Below the pieces are notes generated by a model. That model was given only the letters and a program-made list of their open reading frames with translations. It was not told the origin of the DNA and did not search any database. DNA of 64,000 bases from SZUA-37 sp964472525 (GTDB lineage Bacteria > Pseudomonadota > Gammaproteobacteria > UBA6429 > Thiohalophilaceae). Shown here in pieces: positions 32,277 to 41,636 of this stretch. Location of the stretch: the NCBI GenBank assembly GCA_964472525.1, contig CAYYLL010000013.1, positions 1 through 64,000 on the forward strand, given 5' to 3'. A program made the translations under genes and the position numbers. How positions within the stretch are numbered: position 1 is the first letter of the stretch; the number at the start of each line of letters is the position of its first letter.

Positions 32277-33482
32277 GTGGTTGTACTAACAGCTTTTTAT
32301 CCTGTTTTTTTTCAATCTTATTGGAGTACAGGAGTGGATGCCGTAACCAGTACCGCACGAATTGGTGCAGCTAATTCCATTTCCAGTATCGTAATTGTTT
32401 TACTGGCTCCCATTCTAGGTGCCATTGCCGATGCCAGTCAGGCAAAAAAACGCTTCCTTATTACCTTTTCTATTGTTGGCATGGTAATGACGGGTTGTTT
32501 ATATTTTGTGGGTGAAGGGCAGTGGCTTTATGCCAGTGTCACATTTATATTGGCTGCTATTGGTTTTGCCGGAGCAAATATTTTTTATGATTCGCTCATT
32601 GTGGATATTACAAGCAAAGACAAGTTGGACTCGGTATCTGCCCTTGGCTATTCCCTTGGTTATCTGGGAGGGGGGTTGTTGTTTGCAATAACCGTTGCAA
32701 TGAGTTTATGGCCTGAAACATTTGGCTTTAATAACAAAATGGCAGCCATTCAATTTTCATTTGTTGCGGTTTCACTTTGGTGGTTTATATTTACTTTACC
32801 TATTTTATTGTTTGTACATGAACCCAAAAAACTGGCTGGAACAGACACAATTAATATCGCTGCCGGTTTAAAACAAATTAAGCAAACAGCAAAAGAAATA
32901 CACTCTTTAAAGGTGGTGTTTTTATTTTTAATCGCATATTGGTTCTATATTGATGGTGTTGATACCATTGTACGTATGGCCATTCCTTATGGTTTATCGC
33001 TTGGGCTAGATTCGAGCGATTTAGTCAAAGCCATTTTAATCACCCAGTTTGTGGGTTTCCCTGCGGCGTTATTGTTTGGTTACCTTGGTCAGAAATGGGG
33101 AACTAAAATCACGATCTTGTTTGGGATCAGTGTTTATTTGATTATTACCATTCTGGGCTCCCGAATGGATTCCAGTGAAGAATTTTATATTCTTGCCATC
33201 AGTATTGGTTTGGTTCAAGGCGGTGTACAGTCGTTAAGTCGTTCATTTTACGCACGTATTATTCCACATTCTAAATCAGGTGAATTTTTTGGGTTTTATA
33301 ATATGTTAGGTAAATTTGCAGCCGTTTTAGGACCCATGTTAATGAGTATTGTTGCATTAGCAACAGACGATACGCGCACCTCTATTTTATCGGTTGCCAT
33401 TTTATTTATTATTGGCGGCATATTGCTTTATTTTGTTGATGAAAAAAAGGGTATTCAAATAGCAAAAGAGCTAGAAGACTAG
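32277..33482 (+). CDS. MFS transporter, UMF1/Atg22-like
   Basis: This 401-residue stretch codes for eleven hydrophobic segments of a UMF1-type major facilitator. Typical blocks are LLAPILGAIADASQAKKRFL and GGVQSLSRSFYARIIP. The first canonical start, a GTG at 32277, cuts the family's usual N-terminal block. In the same frame directly upstream are KPVIAWAFYDWANSAFA, preceded by codons ATA (32205) and ATC (32208) with an AAGGA just ahead. A TAA at 32202-32204 closes the frame. The true start may therefore be non-canonical. The substrate is not predictable. The position after aas suggests a lipid-linked role. Confidence 0.8.
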   Translation: MVVLTAFYPVFFQSYWSTGVDAVTSTARIGAANSISSIVIVLLAPILGAIADASQAKKRFLITFSIVGMVMTGCLYFVGEGQWLYASVTFILAAIGFAGANIFYDSLIVDITSKDKLDSVSALGYSLGYLGGGLLFAITVAMSLWPETFGFNNKMAAIQFSFVAVSLWWFIFTLPILLFVHEPKKLAGTDTINIAAGLKQIKQTAKEIHSLKVVFLFLIAYWFYIDGVDTIVRMAIPYGLSLGLDSSDLVKAILITQFVGFPAALLFGYLGQKWGTKITILFGISVYLIITILGSRMDSSEEFYILAISIGLVQGGVQSLSRSFYARIIPHSKSGEFFGFYNMLGKFAAVLGPMLMSIVALATDDTRTSILSVAILFIIGGILLYFVDEKKGIQIAKELED

Positions 33483-33508
33483 TTATGTTTTATGTCACAA
33501 TAATTTCA

Positions 33509-33534
33509 TCATTCCCGCGGAGGCGGGAATCCAG
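33509..33534. repeat. Single REP-like unit
   Basis: TCATTCCCGCGGAGGCGGGA followed by ATCCAG is one arm of the repeat found paired at 32073-32179 and 54503-54589. It forms a short hairpin on its own. Confidence 0.75.
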
Positions 33535-33569
33535 TCAACCATTTAAATAATATATAAAGTGTATTTAAT

Positions 33570-33809
33570 ATGACCGAACAAACAAACGATTCCAATAATA
33601 AACCATCAAACAAAGCCCCCTCACTATGGGATGTTACCAAAAGTGTTTTGGCTGCAATGTTAGGCGTGCAGAAAAGTAAAAACCACCAACGTGACTTTCA
33701 ATACGGCAAACCCTCTCAATACATTATTGTGGGTTTAATTGCGGTAGCTATTTTTATTGGTATTATTGTCACTGTTGTTAATATCGTAATGAGTTCGGTT
33801 GGTTTGTAG
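33570..33809 (+). CDS. DUF2970 small membrane protein
   Basis: The 79-residue protein has a polar start, then SVLAAMLGVQKSKNHQRDFQYGKPSQYIIVG, the DUF2970 signature, and one membrane helix (about residues 52-74). Members are short proteobacterial membrane proteins of unknown role, often next to unrelated genes. It follows the transporter by 87 bases, interrupted by a REP-like unit. It is convergent with valS, and a weak terminator-like hairpin lies between. Confidence 0.75.
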   Translation: MTEQTNDSNNKPSNKAPSLWDVTKSVLAAMLGVQKSKNHQRDFQYGKPSQYIIVGLIAVAIFIGIIVTVVNIVMSSVGL

Positions 33810-33859
33810 TATTTTTTATATTCTCCTTTACGACTATTCTGTTAACAATTGGCTAGATT

Positions 33860-33889
33860 AGCTTAAAGACTTAAAGCTCTTTTATTTTA
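33860..33889 (+). terminator. Weak terminator-like hairpin after the DUF2970 gene
   Basis: AGCTT (33860) pairs with AAGCT (33874-33878), with further partial pairing inside, and CTCTTTTATTTT follows. The stem is short. Confidence 0.35.
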
Positions 33890-33894
33890 AAAAA

Positions 33895-36693
33895 TCAAAC
33901 AGCCTCAATCTTTTTTAATTGCTCAGACAAGCTTTCCATTGTCGACTGATAACTCCTGAGTTTCTCTTTTTCTTTATTAACGACCGCTTCAGGAGCTTTA
34001 TCAACAAATTTAGGGTTCGACAATTTACCTTCGGTGCGTTTAATCTCAGCACTCAGTTTATTCATTTCTTTTTGCAGGCGGGCTTTTTCTGCTTCGGTAT
34101 CGATGATGCCTGCCATGGGGATAAGGATTTTCATTTCTCCGACTAAGGCGGTGGCCGATTCGGGTGCTGTGTCGGTTTTATTTAGCCAAGTAATAGATTC
34201 TATTTTGGCAAGCTCGGCTAAGTAGTGTTTATTATTATCAAGGCGTTGTTGGTCTTGTTTTGAGCCATCTTGAATTAAAACAGATAAGGCTTTGCTTGGT
34301 TTAATGTCGTAGCCGCTACGGATTTTTCTTATACCTTCAATAAAGTTTTTAACCCATTCAAGTTCTTCAACTGCTGCGCTGTCTATTTTACTGTTATCGG
34401 CTTCTGGGTAGGGTTGGCGCATAATGGTTTTTTTGGCTTTTGTATCAATACCTGCAAGCGGAGCGATACGTTGCCATATTTCTTCTGTTATATACGGCAT
34501 GATTGGATGCGTTAAACGTAATAGTGTTTCAAGCACACGTACTAATGTTTGGCGGGTGCCACGTTTGGCGGCATCACTGCTTTCGCCCATGAGTATGGGT
34601 TTAGATAACTCTAAATACCAACCACAATATTCATTCCATGTAAATTCATAAATAGTTGAAGCCATAATATCGAGGCGATAGTTTTTAACCGCTTTTTTGA
34701 TTTCGGTTTCGACATGTTGCAGGCGAGCAATAATCCATTTGTCGGCAATGTTTAATTCAATATCTGCGTTTGCAGCAATACCACAATCATGTTCCTCGGT
34801 GTTCATTAAAACATAGCGTGCGGCATTCCATATTTTATTACAGAAGTTGCGGTAACCTTCGGTACGGGCTAAATCGAAGTTAATATCACGGCCAGTTGAG
34901 GCCATGGCGGCAAAGGTAAAGCGCAAGGCATCGGTGCCGTATGCCTGAATGCCATCGGGGAAGTCTTTACGTGTTTGCTTTTCTATTTTGGGTGCCATTT
35001 CAGGTTGCATTAAACCGGTGGAACGTTTTTTTACGAGAGTTTCAAGATCAATGCCATCGATTAGGTCGATAGGATCTAACACATTGCCTTTTGACTTCGA
35101 CATTTTCTGGCCGTGGCTATCGCGTACTAAACCATGAATATAAATTTCTTTAAAAGGAACTTTGCCGGTAAACTTTAAGCCCATCATTATCATACGTGCA
35201 ACCCAGAAGAAAATAATATCAAAACCGGTAACTAAAACATTAGTGGGGTAAAAGGTATCAAGCATGGCTTGGGTATCAGCATCTTTTGCTGGCCAGCCTA
35301 AGGTAGAAAAAGGCCATAGGGCAGATGAGAACCAAGTATCGAGTACATCTTCGTCTTGGGTCAGTTTTATTGAGTCATCTAGTTTATATTTTGTGCGTAT
35401 TTCAGCTTCGTCACGCGCAACATAAACTTTGCCTTGTTCGTCATACCAGGCGGGAATACGGTGTCCCCACCAGATTTGGCGGCTGATGCACCAGTCTTGA
35501 ATATTGTTCATCCAGTCGTAGTAGGTATTTTTCCAGTTGTCGGGCACAAATTTAATGTCACCGTCTTGTACGGCTTTAATGGCCGGTTCGGCCAGTGGTG
35601 CAATTTTTACGTACCATTGATCGGTTAAGAACGGTTCAACGACCGAGCCGGAACGATCACCGCGAGGCACCATTAATTTATGGTCGTCAATTTTTTCGAG
35701 CAAACCGAGTTCTTTTATATCGGCAACAATCTGTTTACGTGCAGCATAGCGATCCATGCCACGGTATTTTTCTGGGGCTTGGTCATTAATGGCGGCATTA
35801 ATGGTTAAAATATTGTAAAGCGGTAAATCGTGGCGTTTGCCCATTTCATAATCGTTAAAGTCATGGGCAGGGGTAATTTTGACACAGCCGGTACCAAATT
35901 CAGGGTCAACATAATCGTCTGCGATAATGGGGATTTCACGACCCACTAATGGCAAGGTAATGGTTTTGCCAATGTATTGTTGGTAGCGTTCATCATCAGG
36001 ATGAACGGCAACGGCTGAGTCACCCAACATTGTTTCTGGGCGAGTGGTGGCAACCACTAAATCCCCCGAGCCATCACTAAGTGGATATCGCATATGCCAA
36101 AGATAGCCGTTTTCTTCTTCGGAAATAACTTCGAGATCGGAAACGGCTGTGTGCAATACTGGGTCCCAGTTAACCAGTCGCTTGCCACGGTAAATTAAAT
36201 CGTCTTCAAACAGCTTAACAAAAACTTCTTTGACGGCATCGTTTAAGCCTGCATCCATGGTAAAGCGTTCGCGGCTCCAGTCGACGGATGAGCCCATACG
36301 ACGGAGTTGCTGTGTAATGGTGCCACCGGACTGTTCTTTCCAGCCCCATATTTTTTCGATAAAGTTATCACGCCCCAGATCGTGGCGGGTTTTGCCTTCG
36401 GTTTTAAGTTGGCGTTCCACCACCATTTGGGTGGCGATACCGGCGTGGTCGGTTCCGACTTGCCACAGAGTGTTATAGCCTTTCATTCGATGGTAGCGGG
36501 TTAAGGTATCCATTACCGTATTGTTAAACCCATGCCCCATATGCAAGCTGCCGGTGACATTGGGTGGCGGAATCATAATGCAATACGGTTTCGCGTCCGA
36601 CTTTAGGGGATCTTCGGGGGCAAAATGCTGTTCTTTTTCCCATGTTTCATACCAACGTTGTTCAATAGCATGGGGTGTATATGTTTTTTCCAT
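33895..36693 (-). CDS. valS: Valyl-tRNA synthetase
   Basis: The ATG ending at 36693 gives MEKTYTPHAIEQRWYETWEK, the usual N-terminus. A longer open frame to 36762 is less likely. The 932-residue class I synthetase has the HIGH-type motif PNVTGSLHMGHGFNN and the KMSKS motif GQKMSKSKGNVLDP. An editing domain lies between them, and a C-terminal coiled-coil arm ends the protein (EKARLQKEMNKLSAEIKR). It charges tRNA-Val and edits Thr. In many gammaproteobacteria valS follows pepA and holC. Here those two genes lie 3.4 kb away. Confidence 0.97.
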   Translation of the reverse strand: MEKTYTPHAIEQRWYETWEKEQHFAPEDPLKSDAKPYCIMIPPPNVTGSLHMGHGFNNTVMDTLTRYHRMKGYNTLWQVGTDHAGIATQMVVERQLKTEGKTRHDLGRDNFIEKIWGWKEQSGGTITQQLRRMGSSVDWSRERFTMDAGLNDAVKEVFVKLFEDDLIYRGKRLVNWDPVLHTAVSDLEVISEEENGYLWHMRYPLSDGSGDLVVATTRPETMLGDSAVAVHPDDERYQQYIGKTITLPLVGREIPIIADDYVDPEFGTGCVKITPAHDFNDYEMGKRHDLPLYNILTINAAINDQAPEKYRGMDRYAARKQIVADIKELGLLEKIDDHKLMVPRGDRSGSVVEPFLTDQWYVKIAPLAEPAIKAVQDGDIKFVPDNWKNTYYDWMNNIQDWCISRQIWWGHRIPAWYDEQGKVYVARDEAEIRTKYKLDDSIKLTQDEDVLDTWFSSALWPFSTLGWPAKDADTQAMLDTFYPTNVLVTGFDIIFFWVARMIMMGLKFTGKVPFKEIYIHGLVRDSHGQKMSKSKGNVLDPIDLIDGIDLETLVKKRSTGLMQPEMAPKIEKQTRKDFPDGIQAYGTDALRFTFAAMASTGRDINFDLARTEGYRNFCNKIWNAARYVLMNTEEHDCGIAANADIELNIADKWIIARLQHVETEIKKAVKNYRLDIMASTIYEFTWNEYCGWYLELSKPILMGESSDAAKRGTRQTLVRVLETLLRLTHPIMPYITEEIWQRIAPLAGIDTKAKKTIMRQPYPEADNSKIDSAAVEELEWVKNFIEGIRKIRSGYDIKPSKALSVLIQDGSKQDQQRLDNNKHYLAELAKIESITWLNKTDTAPESATALVGEMKILIPMAGIIDTEAEKARLQKEMNKLSAEIKRTEGKLSNPKFVDKAPEAVVNKEKEKLRSYQSTMESLSEQLKKIEAV

Positions 36694-36828
36694 ATGATTA
36701 TGACTGCTTAAAATGGGTTGTGAAAGAAGTGACTCATTATACCCGACTCGCCAGTTTTGCACTAGATCAGCTCTGGTCCTAGAGCGATGCTGCTACAGAG
36801 CGGAGCCATAACATGATAATATTCACCG

Positions 36829-38370
36829 ATGAAATTTTTAACCGATAAAGTTACAAACTTGCAAGCTACTCAGTGGCTCACTATTACCCTTGTTGTCAGT
36901 CTGCTCATTCGTATTGGTGTGGCTTACTGGATCCCATTAACGGGGGACGAAGCTTATTTTATCACTTGGGGTAAACATCTGGATTATGGTTATTATGATC
37001 ACCCTCCGATGGTGGGCTGGTTTTTAAGTTTATTATTACTATTTGGTGATGCTACCGTGTGGTTGCGTTTACCCGGTATTTTAATGTTTAGTTTTATGGG
37101 CATTGTTATTTACCGAGTATTGAAAAATGCGAATATTGATGAAGACAAAGCGGCGATTGCCACTATTTTATTTTTGCTAACCCCCCTTAATTTACTCTCG
37201 GTACTGATTACAACGGATACACCACTTATATTATGGTCTTTTATTTCGGCCATTTATTTTTATCAGGCTCAAAAAGAAGACAGGTTGACAAAATATTTAC
37301 TAGCCGGGGTATTTCTGGGGCTTGCCTTTTATTCCAAATTTTTTGCAGGGCTGTTAGGTCTTGCGTATTTCTTTTATGTTATCTTTTTTGTTCGTGGGCA
37401 ACGTGGACTAAAACCTTATGCGGGGATTGCTGTTGTTCTTTTGGGGGTCGCGCCATTTATAATTTTAAACTTAATCTGGAATTATAATAATTGTTGGAAT
37501 AATTATTTATTTAATTTAGTTAATCGTACTAGCGATGCCCATTTTTCATTGGCAACGATTGGTATTTATCTCGGCTTGTTAGCTTACCTGATAACACCCC
37601 CCATTATTTGGTATGGCTTTAAGGTGTTTCGGCCAGAATCGAGAGCCAACTATTTAGAAATATTAAAACAGCCCATTGGTATTTTTTTAGGGTTGTTTAT
37701 TATTCCGCTATTATTATTTTTATTGCTTTCATTTGTTAAAAGTATCGGTTTACATTGGTTACTTAGTTTTTACCCGTTTTTGTTTATTAGTGTTGGGTTT
37801 TTATTTAGCAAAAAACAATTAATTAGCAGTCTTAAGTTTATGGTTGTTTTTTCACTATTACATTTAGCTGTATTGGCCTTTATTGTAATATCAGCTCCCG
37901 GTTTATTCGAGAAAAATGAAAATACCTACAAAGACGTGCTTTATGGTCTTGAAAATACAGTTATTCTAAAAAAACTGGCTGCTTATCGAAACGATTATAT
38001 TTTTGCAACCGATAGTTATATTGAATCGGCACTATTATCTTATACCTCACGTGAGCATGTTATTGTTTTAGGGTATGGTTCTTACCATGCTAGAGAAGAT
38101 GATAAATTAACCGATTTTAGAATGTTAGAAGGCAAAAATATTCTGTTGGTTTCATACACTAAAGATTTAGATTATTTGCATAAATTTTTTGTTAATGTTG
38201 AAATTAAACCATTAAAAATAGAAAAAGCGACCTTTTATTATGCGTTAGGTCAAGGGTTTAAATATAAGGAATATCGTAAACTTGTTATTCAGAATGCGTT
38301 AGACCGTTATTATCGTATTCCAAAATGGTTACCGACGGGACAGTGTTATATGCAATCGATGTATCAATAA
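36829..38370 (+). CDS. GT39-family (ArnT/PMT-like) membrane glycosyltransferase
   Basis: The 513-residue protein has about twelve hydrophobic helices. GDEAYFITWGKHLDYGYYDHPPMVGW in the first periplasmic loop (about residues 39-64) is the acidic PMT_2 motif followed by YDHPP. The C-terminal quarter is soluble and probably periplasmic. Enzymes of this family move a sugar from undecaprenyl-phosphate to lipid A, a glycan or a protein. A PAP2-type phosphatase follows by 19 bp, an arrangement seen for lipid A or polyisoprenoid-phosphate modification. It is distinct from the GC-richer copy at 2430. Confidence 0.8.
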   Translation: MKFLTDKVTNLQATQWLTITLVVSLLIRIGVAYWIPLTGDEAYFITWGKHLDYGYYDHPPMVGWFLSLLLLFGDATVWLRLPGILMFSFMGIVIYRVLKNANIDEDKAAIATILFLLTPLNLLSVLITTDTPLILWSFISAIYFYQAQKEDRLTKYLLAGVFLGLAFYSKFFAGLLGLAYFFYVIFFVRGQRGLKPYAGIAVVLLGVAPFIILNLIWNYNNCWNNYLFNLVNRTSDAHFSLATIGIYLGLLAYLITPPIIWYGFKVFRPESRANYLEILKQPIGIFLGLFIIPLLLFLLLSFVKSIGLHWLLSFYPFLFISVGFLFSKKQLISSLKFMVVFSLLHLAVLAFIVISAPGLFEKNENTYKDVLYGLENTVILKKLAAYRNDYIFATDSYIESALLSYTSREHVIVLGYGSYHAREDDKLTDFRMLEGKNILLVSYTKDLDYLHKFFVNVEIKPLKIEKATFYYALGQGFKYKEYRKLVIQNALDRYYRIPKWLPTGQCYMQSMYQ

Positions 38371-38389
38371 TAACCGAGGTTAAACACAG

Positions 38390-39079
38390 ATGCGTTTTTG
38401 GTTGAATCATGCGGTTTACCCGTTGCTTATTGTTTTGCTTGTGGTTCTTATTTTAAGAGTAACCGACTTGGATATTACAATATCGAGTTTGTTTTTTGAT
38501 TTTGGAAAAAAACAATGGTATTTTGGTGAATCTTGGTGGTCGGTTACCTTTATTCATAAATGGGGGCGAGATTTTATTGCCATTGTATTCCTGTTGTCGT
38601 TAGTTGGTTTTGTTTTAAGTTTATTGATTAAACGATTCCGTCAATATATTTTTATTTTTGCTTATATCAGTTTAACAATTTTATTTGCTACGGGTATTGT
38701 GGCGGGATTAAAACATTATTCCAGTATTGATTGTCCGTGGGCTTTATCTATTTTTAATGGTACAGATCCTTATTTTCATTTGTTTGCTGATAGGGCAGGT
38801 GTTTTAACCCATGGGGGTTGTTTTCCCGGTGGTCACTCGTCTGGTGGTTTTTCGCTATTATTATTTTATTTTTTGTTTCGGGATTATAATAAACGCTATG
38901 CTTACAGTGCATTAGGTTTTGCGATTCTGGTGGGGAGTATTTTTAGTTTTGGACAATGGGTGCGGGGCGCACATTTTGTATCACATGATTTGTCGTCAGC
39001 CATTATTTGCTGGGTTGTTGCCTTGTTACTGTATAAAATTTTTGTGCAGTCGAGAATGAATAAATTATGTAACAAATAA
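38390..39079 (+). CDS. PAP2-family membrane phosphatase
   Basis: The 229-residue protein has six hydrophobic segments and the PAP2 signature in variant form. GLKHYSSIDCPW stands for KxxxxxxRP, GGHSSGG for PSGH, and RGAHFVSHD for SRxxxxxHxxxD. The last carries the catalytic His. Such enzymes cleave phosphate from polyprenyl-pyrophosphate, phosphatidate or lipid A at the outer face of the inner membrane. The glycosyltransferase 19 bp upstream suggests coupled use of a lipid-phosphate donor. It ends 1 bp from the end of the convergent gene. Confidence 0.85.
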   Translation: MRFWLNHAVYPLLIVLLVVLILRVTDLDITISSLFFDFGKKQWYFGESWWSVTFIHKWGRDFIAIVFLLSLVGFVLSLLIKRFRQYIFIFAYISLTILFATGIVAGLKHYSSIDCPWALSIFNGTDPYFHLFADRAGVLTHGGCFPGGHSSGGFSLLLFYFLFRDYNKRYAYSALGFAILVGSIFSFGQWVRGAHFVSHDLSSAIICWVVALLLYKIFVQSRMNKLCNK

Positions 39080-39080
39080 G

Positions 39081-39698
39081 TTATTTTAGAATTTCAGTTT
39101 TAATTTGTTCAATCCTGTCATGAATACGATCTTTTAAGTCTTTTTCCAGTGTTACCATGGTTTTCATTAATGTTTCGCGCAATGATTGTTCGAGATCGAG
39201 TTGCAAATTATCTAAAGCATCAATTAGCAGATTTTTTCGGGTGAGTGTTGCAATGTCTTCAGTTTTGTTATGGCTCTCAGATAGCTTGGTATCAAGTGGC
39301 TCTGTTTTTAGACTACTTTCTTGAACATTTAGGGTTTCAGCGGTTGGGGTAAAGGTAGTATCCAGTTCAGGAATATTCTCTAAACTGTCAGAAGAATAAT
39401 CCAAATCAATAATTTCATCTAGAATGGGAACAATTTCGTCACTGCTGTCGTTGTGTCTAAAGCTGTGTAATGCGCTAGTATCGTGTCGTGTATTGGCATT
39501 GGCGATAGAAATGCTCTCGCGTGCTGCGTTGAGTTTGCCTTCACTTTGCTCAAGCAGGCCACGAATGGATTCCAGTGTTGACATTAAATCGTCTTGATCT
39601 TTTTCAATTGTTTCGCTGGGGGATATTCTGGGCGATGTTTTGGGCAACGTTTTTGCCGATGCTTTTTTGGGTAATGGCGTTTGTTTTTTAGTCGACAT
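39081..39698 (-). CDS. Hypothetical acidic coiled-coil protein downstream of holC
   Basis: I do not recognise this 205-residue protein. It has a basic, Pro/Lys-rich N-terminus (KKQTPLPKKASAKTLPK), a Ser/Thr/Glu-rich central part of low order, and a C-terminal helix of about 60 residues, LLIDALDNLQLDLEQSLRE... DRIEQIKTEIL. There is no signal peptide, and neither a membrane helix nor any Cys. It starts 5 bp after holC and is translated with it. A role near polymerase III or aminopeptidase would be only a guess from position. Confidence 0.55.
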   Translation of the reverse strand: MSTKKQTPLPKKASAKTLPKTSPRISPSETIEKDQDDLMSTLESIRGLLEQSEGKLNAARESISIANANTRHDTSALHSFRHNDSSDEIVPILDEIIDLDYSSDSLENIPELDTTFTPTAETLNVQESSLKTEPLDTKLSESHNKTEDIATLTRKNLLIDALDNLQLDLEQSLRETLMKTMVTLEKDLKDRIHDRIEQIKTEILK

Positions 39699-39703
39699 AG
39701 TAT

Positions 39704-40138
39704 TTATTTAATATTATGGGTATTAATAATGTAACCGCGATCTTTATAAAATTTATAATGTTGGCGCGACAAGTCACGTTGTTTTTTGTCATTGCTGACG
39801 ATTTCAATTACACGGTTAAATCGGCCATAAAAATCTGGAATTTTATTGTCAAGATTAATTAATAAGTCGAGATTTTTTTCCGGCTCAATATCATGCCCGA
39901 TTAAAACAGGCTGAGCATGTTTCTCGCCGTCTTTGTCGTTATACAGTTTGTGTGGAATAAAACTGTGTTCTTTGAAACTCCATAACAGTTTGTCGAGTTG
40001 CAGGCTGTGCTGCTCTGTTTGGGTGTGTATAAAAGTGGCAGCATTACTTTGACATGCCTTTTCAGACAGTCGGCAAGCCAGCAAGTCACGTATGCTGCTA
40101 TCGTTTGACTCTGAAATGTAAAAGTCGATACTGGTCAT
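39704..40138 (-). CDS. holC: DNA polymerase III chi subunit
   Basis: The 144-residue product matches HolC. SIDFYISESNDSS opens it, ACRLSEKACQSNAATFIHTQTE follows, then LLWSFKEHSFIPHKL and ILIG-like PVLIGHDIEP, NLLINLDNKIPDFYGRFNRVIEIV. Chi links the clamp loader to single-stranded-DNA-binding protein through psi. The gene lies 13 bp after pepA, a standard gammaproteobacterial arrangement. The psi partner may be related to the N-terminus of the UDG gene at 24343. Confidence 0.9.
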   Translation of the reverse strand: MTSIDFYISESNDSSIRDLLACRLSEKACQSNAATFIHTQTEQHSLQLDKLLWSFKEHSFIPHKLYNDKDGEKHAQPVLIGHDIEPEKNLDLLINLDNKIPDFYGRFNRVIEIVSNDKKQRDLSRQHYKFYKDRGYIINTHNIK

Positions 40139-40151
40139 ATTTAGTATGATA

Positions 40152-41636
40152 CTACTTTTGGTTCATTAAGTACTGTGTAAGTAAGGGAACCGGACGGCCG
40201 GTGGCTCCTTTTCTTGCACCGCTATGCCAAGCAACACCGGCAATATCGAGATGCGCCCATTTGTATTTTTTAGTAAAGCGAGACAAGAAGCAGGCGGCGG
40301 TAATGGTGCCTGCCTCACGGCCACCAATATTGGCCATATCGGCAAAGTTGCTTTTAAGTTGATCCTGATAGTCGTCCCATAGTGGCATTTCCCAAGTTCG
40401 GTCACCGCTAGTGGTGCCTGCATTGAGTAGATCTTGTGCAAGTTTGTCATTGTTGCTTAATACGGCACTGCAATGACTGCCGAGAGCAATAACACAAGCA
40501 CCGGTTAAGGTGGCGGTATCGATGACAGTTTTAGGGTTAAATTTTTCTGCATAGGTGAGTGCATCGCATAAAATAAGGCGGCCTTCTGCGTCTGTATTGA
40601 GTATTTCAATGGTTTGCCCTGACATACTGGTGACAATATCGCCGGGACGACTGGCAGCACCGTCGGGCATGTTCTCCACACTCGGGATGATCGCCACCAC
40701 GTTAATGCCGAGTTGTAAGTTTGAAACCGCTGCCATGGTGCCAATAACACCGGCTGCACCGCACATATCAAATTTCATTTCATCCATGGCTGCTCCGGGT
40801 TTAAGCGAGATGCCGCCGGTATCAAAAGTAACGCCTTTGCCAACGAGTACATAGGGCTTATCTTTTGCTTTGCCGCCTTTATATTCGATAACAATTAATT
40901 TGGGGGGCTGGCGGCTGCCTTTAGAAACGGACAGTAGCGATCCCATTTTAAGTTTTTTCATTTCGGCTTCGCCTAAAACAGTCACCTTGGTTTTTTTACA
41001 ATGTTTAGCTTGGTTGGTGGCTTGCTTGGCTAAGTAGCTAGGTGTGCAAATATTGCCAGGCAGGTTGCCGAGACGGCGAGCAATGTCCATGCCCGAGGCG
41101 ATTGCGTTAGCGGTTTTGAGTGCTTGTTGGGCTTTGGGTAGTTCGCGCTTGTTGCCAATATCAAGAGTGATAGTTTTAAGCGCGATAATTTTTGTGCTAT
41201 TACTTTTGAACTCATCAAAACAGTAGTTGGCTTCTAGCAATGCTTCACTGGCATGGCGTATTTTTTCTGCGCTGGTGGTGTCTTTAATTTCAAGTTCGGC
41301 TGTGTACAGTATTGCATTTTTAATATTGGTTTTTTTAATGGCATTAAGAATATAAACGTGTATTTTTCGATAAACTTTTATATTTAATTTTTTTTGTGAA
41401 CCGCAGCCCACTAGCATAATGCGCTCGGCTGCAATACCTTCAGGGTTATCAAGTAATCGGGTATGGCCTAATTTACCATCAAAATCGCCTTTTTTAAGTA
41501 AATGACTAATACGATTACCGCACAACGAATCAATTATTTTTGCAGAGGGGCTGAGCTGTCGTTTTTCATGGATGGCCACGATAAGGCAGGCTGATTTTTG
41601 TAACATGGCTTGTGTGGTTTTTACACGAATATCCAT
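40152..41636 (-). CDS. pepA: Leucyl (cytosol) aminopeptidase
   Basis: The 494-residue M17 enzyme has a variable N-terminal domain and the dinuclear metal site. VLVGKGVTFDTGGISLKPG supplies Lys and Asp ligands, and NTDAEGRLILCDALTYAE is the M17 signature. It removes N-terminal Leu and similar residues in the cytoplasm, and PepA also binds DNA in some species. holC and a coiled-coil gene follow. It is divergent from lptF across a 178-base intergenic region. Confidence 0.97.
   Translation of the reverse strand: MDIRVKTTQAMLQKSACLIVAIHEKRQLSPSAKIIDSLCGNRISHLLKKGDFDGKLGHTRLLDNPEGIAAERIMLVGCGSQKKLNIKVYRKIHVYILNAIKKTNIKNAILYTAELEIKDTTSAEKIRHASEALLEANYCFDEFKSNSTKIIALKTITLDIGNKRELPKAQQALKTANAIASGMDIARRLGNLPGNICTPSYLAKQATNQAKHCKKTKVTVLGEAEMKKLKMGSLLSVSKGSRQPPKLIVIEYKGGKAKDKPYVLVGKGVTFDTGGISLKPGAAMDEMKFDMCGAAGVIGTMAAVSNLQLGINVVAIIPSVENMPDGAASRPGDIVTSMSGQTIEILNTDAEGRLILCDALTYAEKFNPKTVIDTATLTGACVIALGSHCSAVLSNNDKLAQDLLNAGTTSGDRTWEMPLWDDYQDQLKSNFADMANIGGREAGTITAACFLSRFTKKYKWAHLDIAGVAWHSGARKGATGRPVPLLTQYLMNQK

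Noticed and set aside
40166..41226. Several frames on both strands inside pepA
   Set aside because: They are shadows of a complete M17 aminopeptidase with intact motifs.
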